Source: Motacilla alba alba (taxonomy: Eukaryota > Chordata > Aves > Passeriformes > Motacillidae). From it: a DNA stretch of 64,000 nt. Below the pieces are notes generated by a model that searched no databases, was not told the origin of the DNA, and was given only the letters and a program-made list of their open reading frames with translations. This document shows positions 13,134 to 26,329 of this stretch, in pieces (the stretch's first letter is position 1; every line of letters starts with the position of its first letter). The position numbers and the translations under genes are program-made. The stretch lies in NCBI RefSeq assembly GCF_015832195.1, contig NC_052017.1, forward strand, positions 11,918,790-11,982,789, written 5' to 3'.

Positions 13134-13136
<3 letters not shown>

Positions 13137-13181
<45 letters not shown>

Positions 13182-13224
13182 TACACACACACACACATAT
13201 ATATATATTTTTTTTTTTTTAATG
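13137..13224. repeat. Compound (AT)n/(AC)n microsatellite ending in a T run
   Basis: About 40 bases of AT, a short (AC)n, more AT, then a run of T (about 13209-13220). It abuts the 5' end of the CR1 copy that follows. The false minus-strand frame here reads as repeated Tyr-Ile. Confidence 0.95.
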
Positions 13225-13715
13225 AAAAATTCAACATGAGCCATCAGTGAGTAGTTGCAGCCTAGAAAGCCAGTGGAATCCTGGGCTGAACCAAGAGTAG
13301 TGTGGCCAGCAGATCAAAGGGGGTGATTCTCCCCCTCTTCTCTGCTCTTGTGGGACCCCACCACGAGAGTATGGAGTGCAGTTCTGATGCCCCCAACATA
13401 AGAAGGACATGGAACTGTTGGAGCAAGCCCACAGGCAATCACAATGTTTGAAAGAGGACTGAAGCACCTCCCCTGCGAGGTCAGGCTGAAAAAGTTGGGG
13501 CTTTTCATCCTGGAGAAGTTTACATGGCAACCTTCTAGTATCTGAAGGGGATCTACTGGAGACCCAAAGAGGGACTCTTTGTCAGGATGATTGGATAAGG
13601 CCTTGAGCAACCTGGTCTAGCAGGACATGTCCCTGCACATGGCAGGGGGAGGTGGGACCAGCTGATCTTTAAGGTCCATTCCAACCCTTTAGCACTCCAT
13701 GATTTGATGATGTAG
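13225..13715 (+). mobile_element. CR1 LINE, 5'-truncated 3' part of ORF2 plus 3' UTR, with internal deletion
   Basis: Non-LTR retrotransposon remnant. Recognisable CR1 landmarks in order: the stretch around CAACATGAGCC (13232), AATCCTGGGCTG (13277), GTGTGGCCAGCAG (13301), GATTCTCCCCCTCT (13324), CCCCCAACATAAGAAGGACA (13390), the GAAGCACCTC...CAGGCTGA section (about 13461), CATCCTGGAGAAG (13506), GAGGGACTCTTTGTCAGG (13569), TTGAGCAACCTGGTCTAG (13603), CATGGCAGGGGG (13638) and the 3' end GATCTTTAAGGTCCATTCCAACCC, then a degenerate ATGATTTGATGATG tail. Relative to the CR1 consensus as I know it, roughly 150-200 bases are missing at about 13586-13590, between the GGGACTCTTT section and the TTGGATGGGGCTTTGAGC-type section. 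The coding frame (C-terminal end of the reverse transcriptase ORF) is broken. It is dead, and is the best taxonomic marker in the window. Confidence 0.95.
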
Positions 13716-15825
13716 TGGCTGTAATCAATATATTCAATGTATAGTTACCTGGCCACTTTGGTAGGAAGAAATCTATGTACTATTTATTAAAATAGTCCTT
13801 AACCTATGGCCGATTATTCAGAGTTAATGTTTGTCTAGGAAATGTATTCTTTAACCCAAAATATAACTCTGCCCATTTCAACTGTTTAGGTCCATGACTT
13901 GTGATTAGGAATCATCTTCATGGCCAACCGGCCAATGCAATCTGCCATCTCACATTTGGTAAGAGGTTTGAATAAAGAGGATTTGAACAATTTAGTCTAA
14001 TATCCTAGACAGAAACCACTAGAAATAACACCCAAAATATCTTCTTGCAAATGGCAGAATGTTTTAATGAGTTACTGTTAAGTAAGTTTCTTCATTTGTT
14101 TGTGGCTGGGAGAAAGATAAGGCTGCAGAATGGAAATGGTAGAAGAGTGGGTTTTCTGAAGATTCAGGCTTCTGGACTGAGAAACACCTGAACTCTGAAG
14201 ACATTTCTCTTGAAGAGATGTGAATCATGCCTCAAAAAGTTGTGCTTCATTCCACTGAATATAGAGGGAATTTAGGAATCTGGTCCAGTTAGATGTTTAC
14301 AGTACAGCTGTCTCTGCTTTGGTTTAGTCTGCCCTGCAGCCTGCTGTGACTGGGAGATGGAACGGTGTTATTGGAAGCAGTCAGCTGTAACTGTGCTGGA
14401 GTCTGAGTTTGAAGCAATGCAATCTCTTTTACAGAAAATCCTGGATTGTAATCCCCTGTCTTGTTTCTCAGCTATGAGATAAATAATTATCAATGACTAT
14501 CCATTTAAAGTAAAGCAAAGCTCTTTCAAGGAAGCTCACTTGATTGTGACTTTAACAAGACTTTAAATCTATATTAAGTACACTATTTAGGTAAGAGCAA
14601 CTAAAATAATAGTAATGTAGTTTCTTTATTTTTAAAATAAACCCAGAAGCTCACTTGGAAAATAACCAAATTGAAGGCTGTGGTGTAAAGTCACGTAATG
14701 TCTGAAAATTGCATCACTTTTGGGGGATCCTCTGTCTGCGGCTGGAAGGAAAAACTTGATATGAATGATGTGGATCTGAAACTTTCAGAATTAGAAGAAT
14801 TCTCAGCTGGTGGCTTTACACTTACACTAGGGCACCAAGTGGGATTTTTAAAATTGGTTTAACTTGCTGATATTTTTCTCAGAAAGATGTATACAGATTA
14901 CACTACAAAATGGGTAATCACAACTAGAAAAATGAGCAACAGTCAACAGTTGTTTAGTCCTTTCTACATCTGTTGTACTACTGGGAATATTTTCTTGTTG
15001 GTATTTGAACATTTACTAACAAGTGAACAAATCTGGTTTCCTAGTGTTTATTATCAAAGAGAAAAAAATATAAGAAAATTAACTGTGAGCTTTTTAAATT
15101 GTATTTAAAGCCAAACTTATTGGCCAAAAAGTGTTAATTTGTTTCTAACATATTTATGAAAACATGAAAAAAAGGAAATAAATGCCCTCTGGATACAATC
15201 AAGACTCTATTTACCTTGTTTGCAAGTGGTGCCTTAGAAGACTAAGTGACTAGTCTTCTCTCTTTGGTGGTTTCATGATTGTTCCTGCATCCTTGATTAT
15301 TTAAAAAGTCATAATTGAGTTTCACAATCCTTCATGTTATAAGCAAATATTGTCAATCTCCTACGTTTAATAGATGAATAAGAACATTAAGTATGAATAT
15401 GTTGACATTCAATATATCACTTAAAATCTTAAAATGTCTAATTTGAAAAATCCATTGTTTTGATAAACCTGTATGAACCAAAGGTAGTTAAAAAAATTAG
15501 AGTTATGATATCTGTAGATCAGTTTTGAACAAAAAGATTGAAAGAGCTATCTATTACTCTTCCTCATTATTCCAAGTATCTTCAAATATTTTTTCCTGTA
15601 ATTATTTTTCCTATTTTCTTCCATTAAATCTGTAATTTTTGTCACATCAAGGTGGTTTTATGTAGTTAACATTTTATTTCAAATGTTAATTATTTCTTTT
15701 AATGAATTTTCTGGCAACTGATGCTAATTTTCATGAATATTCTCCATGATTAATTTAAATTATCAGATCAGTACTTAGAAGAAAACTAGTTACGGAAAAC
15801 AAAACACAGTTATTTTGCTAATTCA
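13716..15825. other. Non-coding sequence, no gene seen
   Basis: AT-rich with no supportable exon. One 73-codon open frame (14887-15108) has no recognisable features. Increasingly AT-rich from 15100 onward. Confidence 0.55.
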
Positions 15826-15829
15826 TCCA

Positions 15830-15995
15830 CTAACTGCCGTGAGTAATTTACGAGTGCATACTTTCAGGATAGAACCACATTGTATCACTTAGAGAAATTA
15901 TGCACTGGCATGAATAAAATGGTAACAATTATCATACCGATAACATCTCTATTTCTAATTAGGCTCTAATTACCCTTAAAGCATTCTTAGTAATT
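15830..15995. promoter_or_regulatory. Candidate conserved regulatory element
   Basis: A block of mixed complexity with ATTATGCA, AACAATTATC, TTCTAATTAGG and TCTAATTACCC, i.e. several homeodomain cores, plus AACAAT-type SOX-like sites. Three CpGs survive (in GCCGTGAG, TTACGAGTG and ACCGATAAC), unusual for neutral AT-rich DNA in this window. Inferred only; conservation would decide. Confidence 0.3.
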
Positions 15996-16217
15996 TCTAA
16001 GATTTTTTTTATTACTACTACTATTCTTTTGTCTTATGATAAAAATCTCTCATTTGTAACACAAGGTTGACTATACTTAAGCAAAATTTAATTTCCTATG
16101 GATATCTTTATTCTTGAAATTCTGATACTACACAGGAGTGAAACAATATAAAATTAAGGGCTGCTCTAATCCATCCCAGAAACAAGAGCCTAAGATCCTT
16201 AATGTATCATGCATAGC

Positions 16218-16240
16218 AAAAAAAAAAAAAAAAAAAAAAA
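16218..16240 (+). repeat. Poly(A) tract, 23 bases
   Basis: Longest pure A run in the window. It may be the tail of an old retroposed sequence, but the upstream 300 bases match nothing I recognise. Confidence 0.9.
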
Positions 16241-18246
16241 GGATTAAAGAAAGGAAAAAAAACCCACATAATTGAATTCTGCATAACAAATTATTTCTAA
16301 ATTACTCTTGGAAGTTAAAGGGCAACATTATACTGCAGCTACAAGGGTTAACTGTGTTACATGGTTTTCAAGATGCTCTTAAACTGTGTGCTTCATCTGA
16401 ATGTTAATGATGTTTATGTAATATTGACTCTCATCTTAAGGGAATATTTCATAGATGTGCACTCCCACTTATCTTCATTGCAAACTCAGGAATACATGTA
16501 AAATATTTGCTATTCAACCTCGGTCAGGCCTTGTTTGATGACCCTTTTGATCTCATCCATGCTCGGTTCACTCCTCCATATCTCCTAAGGGCACTTTCAA
16601 CATAATCATTTGCTTAAAATTTATAAAATAACAGTTCCAATAAAGAAAGAAAAGGTTTAAGAGGACACTGATTTGGGTGTAAAAGAAAAAGCACTTATTA
16701 CACGTGTTTGGAAACAATCAGCGTAGGAAATCAATAACTTATCTGCCTTAAGGAAGTAAGGAAGTGGGATCCTAGGTCTGAACCTCAAAACTTGGTGTTT
16801 CCAAATCTCCTTCTCCTACAATTGCCATGTACCACCTGCACTATGACCATTATCCATATGCATCTCACAAGAAGCAGACTTCTCTTTTCCATACAGATTC
16901 CAAAATCCCTTTGTTTTCTGGTATGATGGATGCCAGGTTGTTGGTTGTCATTTTTGTGGCTTTAATAGTGTGACAGTGTGAGATGCAGCAGCTTCTACAG
17001 CTGCCTGTTTGATCTTTAGCACTTTGCTTTGACTTTCAGCTAAACTTGTCTCAGCACCTGTTGTGCTGTTCAGAACCCACAGGAATACTCGGTACATGGG
17101 ATGGGAAATGAAGGGAATGTATTGTAGCCCAGTAGGAAAGGTAAAACAAGAGGGACAAGGGATTACAGATGGATTCTGTGAAATGGATTACTGGGAAAGA
17201 GAGGACTAGGAAATGTGAAGGTTTGAGACAATTTAGGGACTACTGTTCTTACCAGCTGGTTGAGCTTGACAATGCTTAGCCCTGACCTTAAAGTTTCATC
17301 AGTACTTTCTCATACTACACCACCATTCCTTTTTTTAACTATTTTTTTTCCTTGCTGGTTTAATGATCTTGGTCCAGTGCAAGGATTTCTCTGTATAAAT
17401 TAAAATATTTATTTTTCTATAACCTCTTGAGTTTTGGAATGAGAGGTTTTTATCACCTGATATTCTACCTAGCCCTAAGGAAATCAAGAGACAAGACTTC
17501 AGTTGTATAACATAAGGCACAAAGTTACAGAAAGCAATTTTCAATTAATTCACTAGTTTTTCATGTCACCTAATACAACAGGCTTTATAGAATGTTGGGG
17601 AGAAGAAAACAGACAGTACTAACAGGTCCTCTGTGTAAGGCCTTGTGTAAGAGAAGCATTCTTTAACAGCTTAGAATTCATTATTTCATATTGATTTCAA
17701 AGGTTTTTAATGTCTTCCTTGCCATGCATTCAGTGCGGTGAGCACATAGGTAAAGGATCTTTAAAACTATTTTCTATTCTCATTAACATGAATGTCAAAA
17801 TGTCTAATTGATTTAGCAATCATAGACAAAGCTTCGTAATTTAACTTTCCAACCAGTCCTGGCATGTGGAAGATTTGTGAAAGACTTTTTTTCTGCTGCT
17901 CTTAATAGAGAATGAATCCATCATATCAAGGTGATGGCATGAGTGTGTTTGTTTTATGCACACATTTTTTTTTTTCTGTGTTAAATTGAAAAGTATATTC
18001 AAGGCTTATGCTTCTTCTAACTTAGTCTGACTCAGTAGAGCATTTTGGCAGGTACATAACTTTAGATGGTTGAATACTGCTATTTAAAGACAAATGTAGT
18101 TCACATACCTTAAAAGGGATGGATTATCTGGGGTTCTTATGTGATCTAACATGGAAAAGAAGTTATTTGTCAAGACTGCAGAAATCATAGGTATTTTTCC
18201 CAACAGTCAAAATGAAAACAAGAGAGGAGAGAGCAAGATTTTATAA

Positions 18247-18297
18247 ACCAATAAAAAAATCATAAACAAAACCAAAAAAAAAACCCAACAAACCCAA
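18247..18297 (+). repeat. A/C-rich low-complexity tract
   Basis: Runs of A broken by single or triple C, with only four T (three near the 5' end, one at the 3' edge) and no G. Similar tracts recur at 24.8 kb and 62.86 kb, and look like decayed A-rich simple sequence. Confidence 0.7.
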
Positions 18298-18987
18298 TGT
18301 TATTTGAGTTATGCTAGTTCTCATTTCTTATTTTGCTGCTGTAATCTGCTTCCTGAAAACACTGCATAGTCTGCATGAGGAAATGTGAGTACATAGAGTG
18401 AGCAAAGTCCCACAACTGGAATTTTTTTTGTGCATGAGCAAAGACATCTTCAGGAACACAGCTGGATATTTAATTTATGAGTACTCCAAGGAAAACACAT
18501 TTACTAGACTTTCTGTATTTTCTTCTTTGGGAGTAGGTGCTCAAGAGCCCCTAAATACACATTGAAGTCTGTTTTTCAGTACTTGAACTGACAAGTAGGA
18601 GAAAATAAAGAGTATAAAACCTTAAAAAAGCCATGATCCAGTTAAGATAAAAGTCATTAGCTTCTTGCTAATGATGCAATCATCATTTGCCTAGGATAGA
18701 GGTTTCAGGCTGCAGTCTCCAGCATTCACAGGAACTGAAGCTACTCAGCACCACAGAGAAGCCCTCAGGCCATTGCAGAACATAGACATTATCTCAGCCT
18801 TTGCTAACCTAATTAAAGGCATTCTGTCACATAAAACAATGTGAAGCTGGAAAAACCTGAAACACCGAGCCCTGTTTTGAAAGAGTTGCACTCTTTACCA
18901 ATGCTTGCTTAGCACATATGGCAGCTGCTTTATTCAAGGCTTTCCCATTTGTAGCACTTTAATATCTGCCTGCTCCAACTCACTTTC

Positions 18988-21900
18988 TTGTGGTGGCAGC
19001 GTGGGATGAAGCAACTCACACTGCGAGAGCTAAGGTGGACCATACCAATGCAGACAACTCACTTCTCAGCGAAACTCATTATTGTGACATTAGGAGTTGG
19101 ATACTCATTTAGGAAAACTTCAAATCTTTCTTGCCTGTATGTTCTAGTTACTCTGAATACTTGTCCATTCTTGCACCATTTTCACAACTGGCCCTTCAGA
19201 CTACCCTTGGGACTGACTTCAGTGGAAAAGACCTGGCTGTATTTATTCCAAGTCAATCATTCACCTTTTGTATTAAAAACAGGGGTTGGAACCCTTCTCC
19301 ATCTATTTGGAAAGGAAATTGCAGTTTTCTTGTTGGCCTGAACAAATCCAAATACAAAGCTCAGGTAAATGCCCTCAATGTTAACATGCAAGTAGGGTTG
19401 GAGTAAGAAGAAAGGAAAGGGGAGGGCAATTTCATAAAGCTGAAAGGGAAATGGTTTTACTAGTCTGTAGTACAGCTGAAGATATTCCTGTGGGAATAAG
19501 GGCGACCTTAGAATTGGCCTTAGCTAGAGAGACAAACTTCTGTGCTAAGAACTAAATTGATAAACCATACATAGATTATTTCATTCCTATACTGCTATAT
19601 ATTTAGAAGTCCTCTCTAAGGCACAAACCTCTTTCATTAGTGGATATGGAACTGAGAGTTCCAGTTCAGACTTGTCACTTCTACTACTACAGCCTTTTCT
19701 TTATGTCTGTTTGTGTATTGCCAATGTTAACGCTCAGAGTATATTCAGTCCTAACCTGAAGTGCTTTTATCTGGTTTCTGATCTAGAAGCATAACCACCT
19801 TCTATTTACCCATTGTCAGTGCTGAGAAATATGCACCTTCCCACTGAGTGGTGACAGAGGCCCTACCACAGCCATCTCAGTTTCATATCTCGAGTTCTGT
19901 GGGGCAGAGGGATGCATCTCCTCTAGGTTAAGACACCCAACTTTAGGTATCTGATACTTAGATATCCAAACCTAGTTCTGTCAATGTTAGCTCCTTTCAT
20001 AGTCCAAAAAGCAAGTATGGGTGTTGTCTGCTTCAGTTAGATGTTATCTTAAAATAGATTGCATTATGGAAAGATTTTTTTTATCCCATGAATCTTGGTG
20101 GTGTCTTGGGTAATTTTTTTAGATTCAGATGTCTAAATTTCAGATGCCCAGTTCTGGGCAGATGATTCATCCGTGTGTTGAAAAGCCTCCATTAGCAGTT
20201 AGTCATACCCTGAATCCAGTGAGTGACTATATCACCTTGAGTCATGCCTACGTAGCCTATTAGATGCTTTTTCTCAGAATAGGAGGTCTTTCTAATAGAT
20301 GTTTTCTGACTTCAGACTTTTAATACCCATAGTCAAGCAGGTCCTCTGAAGGACTCCCACTGAAGGGTGTTTCACTGCTTTTCCTTGGGTGTTCTGTATT
20401 CAAGGTTAGGGCAGAGGTAGACTTTGATACCTTGATGGAACAAGATGTAGTACCCCTTTCACCCCTGACTCCTGTACCCCAATCCTTCCCCTGGTTGCAG
20501 CTTCAGGAAAAGAGATTGCTACTCACATCACTTTGAAGTATACAGAGCAAGACAGAGTGAGCCTCTGCATGGGAAATAAACTATTCTCCCTGTACTGGGG
20601 TAAGCAGAAAACCTGTGACCCTTGAGGGAATGTCTGGACTATTTCAGATGTACTGAAGTAGCTTCATAGTGATGGAGGAGGGGGGATAATGGAATTAAGT
20701 GGCTGGGCCAACTCCGTACCTAGAGGCAGCCTTAAAGGCTCTGAGTAGTATCCATGAGCAGCACCACTGCAGAAAAAGGTATGATGACTGATGTCCCCTC
20801 CTTCTCTTTCTGCCAGAATCTCTGCCTTTGAGAAAGACCTTCAATTCCTAATGGATTGCAAAGACAGCAGGACCTGATTGTCAGAAACCTTATCTTTCAC
20901 ATACGTCTTTTAAATTTTTCTGTTTGATGGTGTACTCGATACCTCTAGGGGCCGTGCCTTTGAGTCCAAGCTAAATTAATGTATTGTTTACTGTTAACTG
21001 TTTTCTAATAGGCAATACCTCTAATAAAAAAGGTAAGGAGTAGCTCTATCAATTAAAAAAAAAATTCTCTCTTTACTGGCAGATGGAAGGGGTTCCAAAA
21101 TATGTTGAAAGTATCACATAGGCAAAATCGTGAATGAAGAAGAGAAAGAGTGGGGGGAGACAAAGACGACAGATGGCAGTAGATTTTGATATCTTCCCTT
21201 CTTCTCAACACAGAATTAACATACTCTGTAACATGCTAAGAGGTTCTGAAAACTCCTAGTCAGGACAATGTGGATCAATGAAAAGTATGCACAAGAAATA
21301 GAAGGGCATGGTTTGTAAAAATGTGAAACTTGTCTGATTTACTGAATGAATTACAAGACTGAAGAAATATGGAATGACTAGCACAATATATATTTACATA
21401 TTTGTAGCGTGATGACTCTACCACAAGCAACTTAAGTACTTAAAATAATTTTCTATTAACATGGTTGACTTTCTAAAGCACAAATTTACTGTTAAAAGCA
21501 GAGCCGACATGTTTCTTGACATGATAGCAGATGGATTTCTCCAACAGCCTTTTAGAAGATGCAAGTACTAGTGTTTTGTGCATAGTTTTAATAGGTAGAA
21601 CTGTCATAGAGATGAACAGCACTTGAAGAAATAAAATAACTTGTGCTCAAAAGCATGGATTGTCTGTGTTTAAATATTTGAAATACTAAACACAAAATAC
21701 ATCTGTAAACAAGGTTTTCAATAGTAAGAGAAGAGACTGAAAAAATAAGACTGACTGATATGAAATAAAGAATAGACACTGTATGAAAATGAAAACCTTA
21801 AAAAGCCCGCTGGAAAATACAATGGGAAATCAGAGTAGGTAGTTACATATTAAAGATCTTGAAAAATTAGGTTAAAGTAACAATATACTTATAACTCTAT

Positions 21901-24900
21901 TAGACCTTGCAAAGAAATTAGCACAAACAGTGTTCAAAAGAAGGCCACAGTGGAATTGGCAACGCAGTGTGAGTAAGACAAAAGCTAATGTTAACTTTAA
22001 AAGGGAACAGAACCATATGAATAATTTTAATCTTAGACAAGGATGCAGATCATGGGTCAGAAGGTTAGATGTGTGATAGAGATGTGCAAATCAAGACAGA
22101 AATTACTGCTATCTGGACAATGTCAAAATGTAAAAGCTATGCTGATAAAGATGTAATTCTGGCATGATCCTTGTCCCTCAGACTACGTGCTGAGGAGCTG
22201 CTCGTGTTTACATAGCTCAGAGCTACTTAATCCAGAGCTGACTGTGTGTACCCATGTTTTGTAATTCTTCACCTAAACTGCTTCTGGGGCACATCTGGCA
22301 GCACTAGAACATATGGGTTTTTGGTAAAAAAGCATAAATAGTGTCAATGTTGTTCCATGATAGAACTTTTATTGCATGCTGCTAAGAGGTGTGACAGATG
22401 CTGTGGGCACTGGTATGAGATTACATAGAACATGTAGGAAAGTGATTTATGAAGATTAAAGGAGTTTTAGAATAAAAGCAAATGACTGTGAGAAAAACTT
22501 TTTTGAAGAACTTAAGTCTTGCATGGTCCCCATTGTCTATTATAACTCTCATCTTCTGAACTATATACAGAAATACATCTGCCTCTCATCCTAAGAAAAA
22601 AATATTATTTTCATCCATACAGAAACTCCAGGAGGGATCCAACACATATATGTTGATAATCAGAGAGTGAATTACTGGGCAAAATAAATGTATTCAGATG
22701 ATTGTGTTCATGTAGATTAAGGGTAATGGTAATATCCATGTCTGAATGCAAAAGAAAACAGGGCAGATATAAGAAATCACAAGCCAGATTGAAAATATTC
22801 TTAATGATTTTACCAAATTTTTGGAATGCAATCATATCTATTCCTTCAGAATAACATTTATTTGATCTATTTAACTATGCAAGAAAAACCTATGCCAGTA
22901 AAAATGGAAGATCTTGCAACAAATATGAAATAAGGTAAATTGTTATTAGAAATGGCCATCTTATCCACTGGTGATGATATGTGATCTAGAGGCATCAATA
23001 AACCATTAATGAGATGTCATCTTTCACAAACAGTTATGTCCATAGTATCTGTCAGGAATGAAACTGCCAAAGGAAATAGAGGAAGATGCAACAAATCTTG
23101 CTGAGATCTTTTATGCAGCACTGTGCCAGTTCTGGCTGAGTCTTCTAGAGAAGGACATTCACACTGGAAGGTGTTGCAGCAGCAGGGGATGAACAGAGGG
23201 GAAGACCTGCTTCACAAAGGGAAATTAAAAGAGCATGGGTTCTTTCAGCTTTAGGAAATGAAGAATTTAAAAAAATTTGGTCTTCATAAATACCCTGAAG
23301 TTATGAACACTAAGTTGAAAGAAGACACATTTAAACTAAGTACTTGGACAAGAATAAATTAGTTTAATCAGGCCCTGGCAAGGAAACAAAAGGTTCCTAA
23401 TTTTCTGAAGCTTGAAGCCTATCTAAATCACCTTATAATAAGAAGCTCAACTGGATTCAACATCCTAGAAAATGAAATATATTATACATTTTCCTGACAC
23501 AGCAATATCTGGTTATGTAATTGAAGACACCAACATCTTTATCAATATATTTTTATTGTATTTACTTTTATTTTAATTTAAGAATAAAGAATATAGATTT
23601 TTTTTTCAGTATATTTGGTGACTGAAGCTGTTGAGTAGACAGATGCAATATATGCAATTGGAGTATGGATTAATGTTACGAGGTGGGTGATGTGATTAAT
23701 GAGCCCCTTTTCCTTTATCATTGACATCATATGTAGGTAGATTCACAGGGATATACATCACATAAACATACGGAACACATGCACATACAGAATGTGTGTA
23801 ATATTGTTAGATGTTATTTCAATAAATTTGATTATCTAAAACATAACTGTTTATATGTAGAAAGAAGGTGTTAGAGGGATATGTAATGTCAAAGAAGAGG
23901 AGAATAAAAAATTATGATGACAAAACCGATTATTTTGAAAAAGAATATAACATCTTTTGCTGATTTTGCCACATTTTCATAAGTAATTTGGAAGGTTTCA
24001 AAAGAAAGATTTTGGAATCCAAACCTATCCTTCAAAATCTAAATCACGTCATTGGCAATTCATTTTTATCTTCCCTTTTCCAATTCCTGTTACATAGCAA
24101 TATTACACACAACCTTTTTATATGTGTAAATAGAAGAGACATTAATTTTTATTACTGCTCCTTTTTATTTTGAAAAAGGAACGGGCTTAAAATCACATAA
24201 ATCTTCTCTCAAAAACGTTTCTTCATGCAGTTTTTTAGCATATAGTGGATTAAACCTTGTTGCTCTGCCCCCATATTCCTGGAAAAAATAGCTCCATATC
24301 AACAGTCTAGTCCAGTTACTTCCAAAGTGCATGGGAGTTTTGTGATTTATCTCAAAAGCAGTAGAAATATAGATGAAAAGCCAAGAGTGCTTCTCTGTCA
24401 TTGCTGTTGTTCGCTAACAATATTCCTGCTTTCTTCATATCTCACAGTCTCTTTGAAAACTACTGAGCCATCATTCATACAAAGAACTATATCCGTTTTA
24501 CAAAGGGGAGGAACAATGGGAAATGTGGAAGATTTGAAAGTTAGATTTAAGGAGTGTGATTTTTAGGCCAGAAATGTGAAAGAAATTCCAGGCTAAAAGG
24601 GTTAATAGTATATCTATAGAAGATTTTTGCTAGAAAAAACATTATCTGGATAAAACTGTGGGGGGTGGATGGAGAACCATGAAAGTAAAATTAAATAACA
24701 TTAAGTAATTTTTAGCAGTTTTGATCTCCTGAGATGAAATTTCCAGATGCCCTAATTAATTAAGATCTCAAACCCTGAGAAAGTCCTCAACACCTTGTAG
24801 AAATTCTTTTGGAGGAAAAAAACAAAAAAAAAACAAACCCAAAAAGACCCCAAAAACAAAAACCCCTTTGGATTTTATACAGTAAGAAGATAACTTAGAA

Positions 24901-25130
24901 CAACAATAGCATATATATTTTCTTCTTAGAAAGGCACAAAATCTTCTAAAGAAAAGATGGAAATTTCACTTATCTCACTGATTTGTCTTAAATCATGTTT
25001 TAGTGCACACTGCACTATGTTAGCTTGAAGTATTTATGCACAGTGTCATCCCTCAGGTATGTGAACATCCCTAAAAGCCTTTTTCATGTTTTAGAAATTC
25101 AATTTTTTTCCCTAAAACTACTTTTTTTAA
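18988..25130. other. Non-coding sequence, no gene seen
   Basis: About 6 kb without a supportable gene. A 117-codon plus-strand open frame at 18988-19341 overlaps a 91-codon frame in another phase; neither has a recognisable domain and the two contradict each other, so both are treated as chance. The composition around 19.7-20.8 kb is slightly more GC-rich than its surroundings, without identifiable content. AT content rises sharply again from 21 kb. Confidence 0.55.
24816..24866 (+). repeat. A/C-rich low-complexity tract
   Basis: A runs interrupted by C and CCC, ending in AAAAACCCC. Same style as the tract near 18.25 kb. Confidence 0.7.
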
Positions 25131-25134
25131 CTCT

Positions 25135-25440
25135 AGGAAGCTGCTAGGAGAGAGAGAAGCTGTTGTGCATGACCTCTGGAAGCACCGCAGGGGAGCGGAG
25201 CAGATTCCTCAAATGCTTTAGATGGAATCAAATGGTGATACATGGATGGGGCTATAAATCTCCAGTTTCAGCATCAGTCTGTCAGAAATGGCTGAGTCAA
25301 CAAAGTAAAGCATTTAAGGAAATCATGCTGCTCTCAAAAAGTCTTCTTGTAAAGGATGGGCAATGTTCTGCCATAGCCCCGCTCTGTTCTCTGCTGGCTC
25401 AGCCCAGCCAGGCAGGCATCGGGCTCGGGGGTTACTAAAC
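25135..25440 (+). other. Locally GC-rich patch with an open frame, of unknown nature
   Basis: An AG preceded by a T-rich stretch (TTTTTTTAACTCTAG, ending 25136) leads into sequence with several CpGs (CACCGCAGGGGAGCGGAG) and a 91-codon open frame (25163-25438). The predicted peptide matches no family I recognise, and I see no clear donor at the far end, only a weak GTAAAG near 25304. It could be a non-coding RNA exon or chance composition. Confidence 0.2.
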
Positions 25441-26325
25441 CCAATATTGACAATATATTCAGCATAGGCTCCGCAGGCTCACAATACCCAAAAATCTTCC
25501 AGTTAAATTTGCAATGAATTGCAGACCCAAAAAAACAAAAACTGAAATTTTAAAAATCTGGACCTTTCAGTGTTTTGTTTTTTTTTTCATCAACTCTGTA
25601 TTTTAGTATTTGTTTTGATTTTTTCTTTTATTTTGACCAGCTTTACTATTTAAAGGATAACCATGACATAAACAACCTTTCCATAGAAAGTTTATATTAA
25701 AAATATGCATTGTCAGTAATGCACAGGAGATAAGCAATTTAAATGCAGCCATTGTCACCTGATCTACATGCAATGTGTATTTTAATCTGTCTAAATTTTT
25801 TGTTATGTGAAATATTTCTCTTGAAAATGGCTACTGCTCTAGCTCATGCAAATTTTAGCTTGTGCAGTTCTTCCTCATTATTATTTCAGAGATCATCAAT
25901 ATTTCATGGGAAAAAAAAAAGTGTTTGTATTGGCTAATGAAGGTGGATGCCATGCTCTCCTCGACATAAAAATCGGCACTTATAAGTTGTCCATTATCAA
26001 CAATTTCTAGTTTCAAATTTTATCTCTAATACTGAGAATGCACTTAACAGATGGCCACTTCTAATGTCCTGAATGATTGTATGTTCTTAGGTACAGCAAA
26101 TGGATACTTCATATTTACTAACTGAAAATCATCTCTGCAGTCAGTGCTGATGACTTCATTATATGTTTTGGGTTGTCTTTTTTTTTTTCAGGGAATTCAG
26201 CTGCAGGAACACTTTATATTTGCTTCCTACCGTATACATTGCTCAGCTGAAACTGTGAGATATTGCAATTAATAAAAAAAATATAATTTGGAGAGCTTAT
26301 AATACAATCATAACAAGATTAAGTG
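25441..26325. other. Non-coding sequence, no gene seen
   Basis: AT-rich with short T and A runs (25580, 25910, 26180). No exon or mobile element recognised. Confidence 0.55.
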
Positions 26326-26329
26326 AAAT

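Larger units (their letters stand above)
9186..13136. other. Non-coding sequence, no gene seen
   Basis: No exon, RNA gene or mobile element recognised over about 4 kb. Contained items (poly-A run, hairpin, a possible regulatory block) are listed separately. Open frames of 64-95 codons at 10642, 11128, 11461 and 12236 carry no recognisable domain. Confidence 0.55.
16000..18987. other. Non-coding sequence, no gene seen
   Basis: No exon or recognised interspersed repeat. Holds the 23-A run and an A/C-rich tract listed separately. A small CATTAGC/GCTAATG inverted repeat with a 5-base loop lies near 18656-18674. Confidence 0.55.

Noticed and set aside
12986..13237. 83-codon minus-strand frame with repeated Tyr-Ile
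   Set aside because: Product of the (AT)n/(AC)n microsatellite and the edge of the CR1.
13231..13610. 98- and 99-codon minus-strand frames
   Set aside because: They are antisense to the CR1 element; the real (dead) coding sense is the plus strand.
18988..19406. Two overlapping plus-strand frames of 117 and 91 codons
   Set aside because: They use different phases of the same DNA and neither matches a known family.
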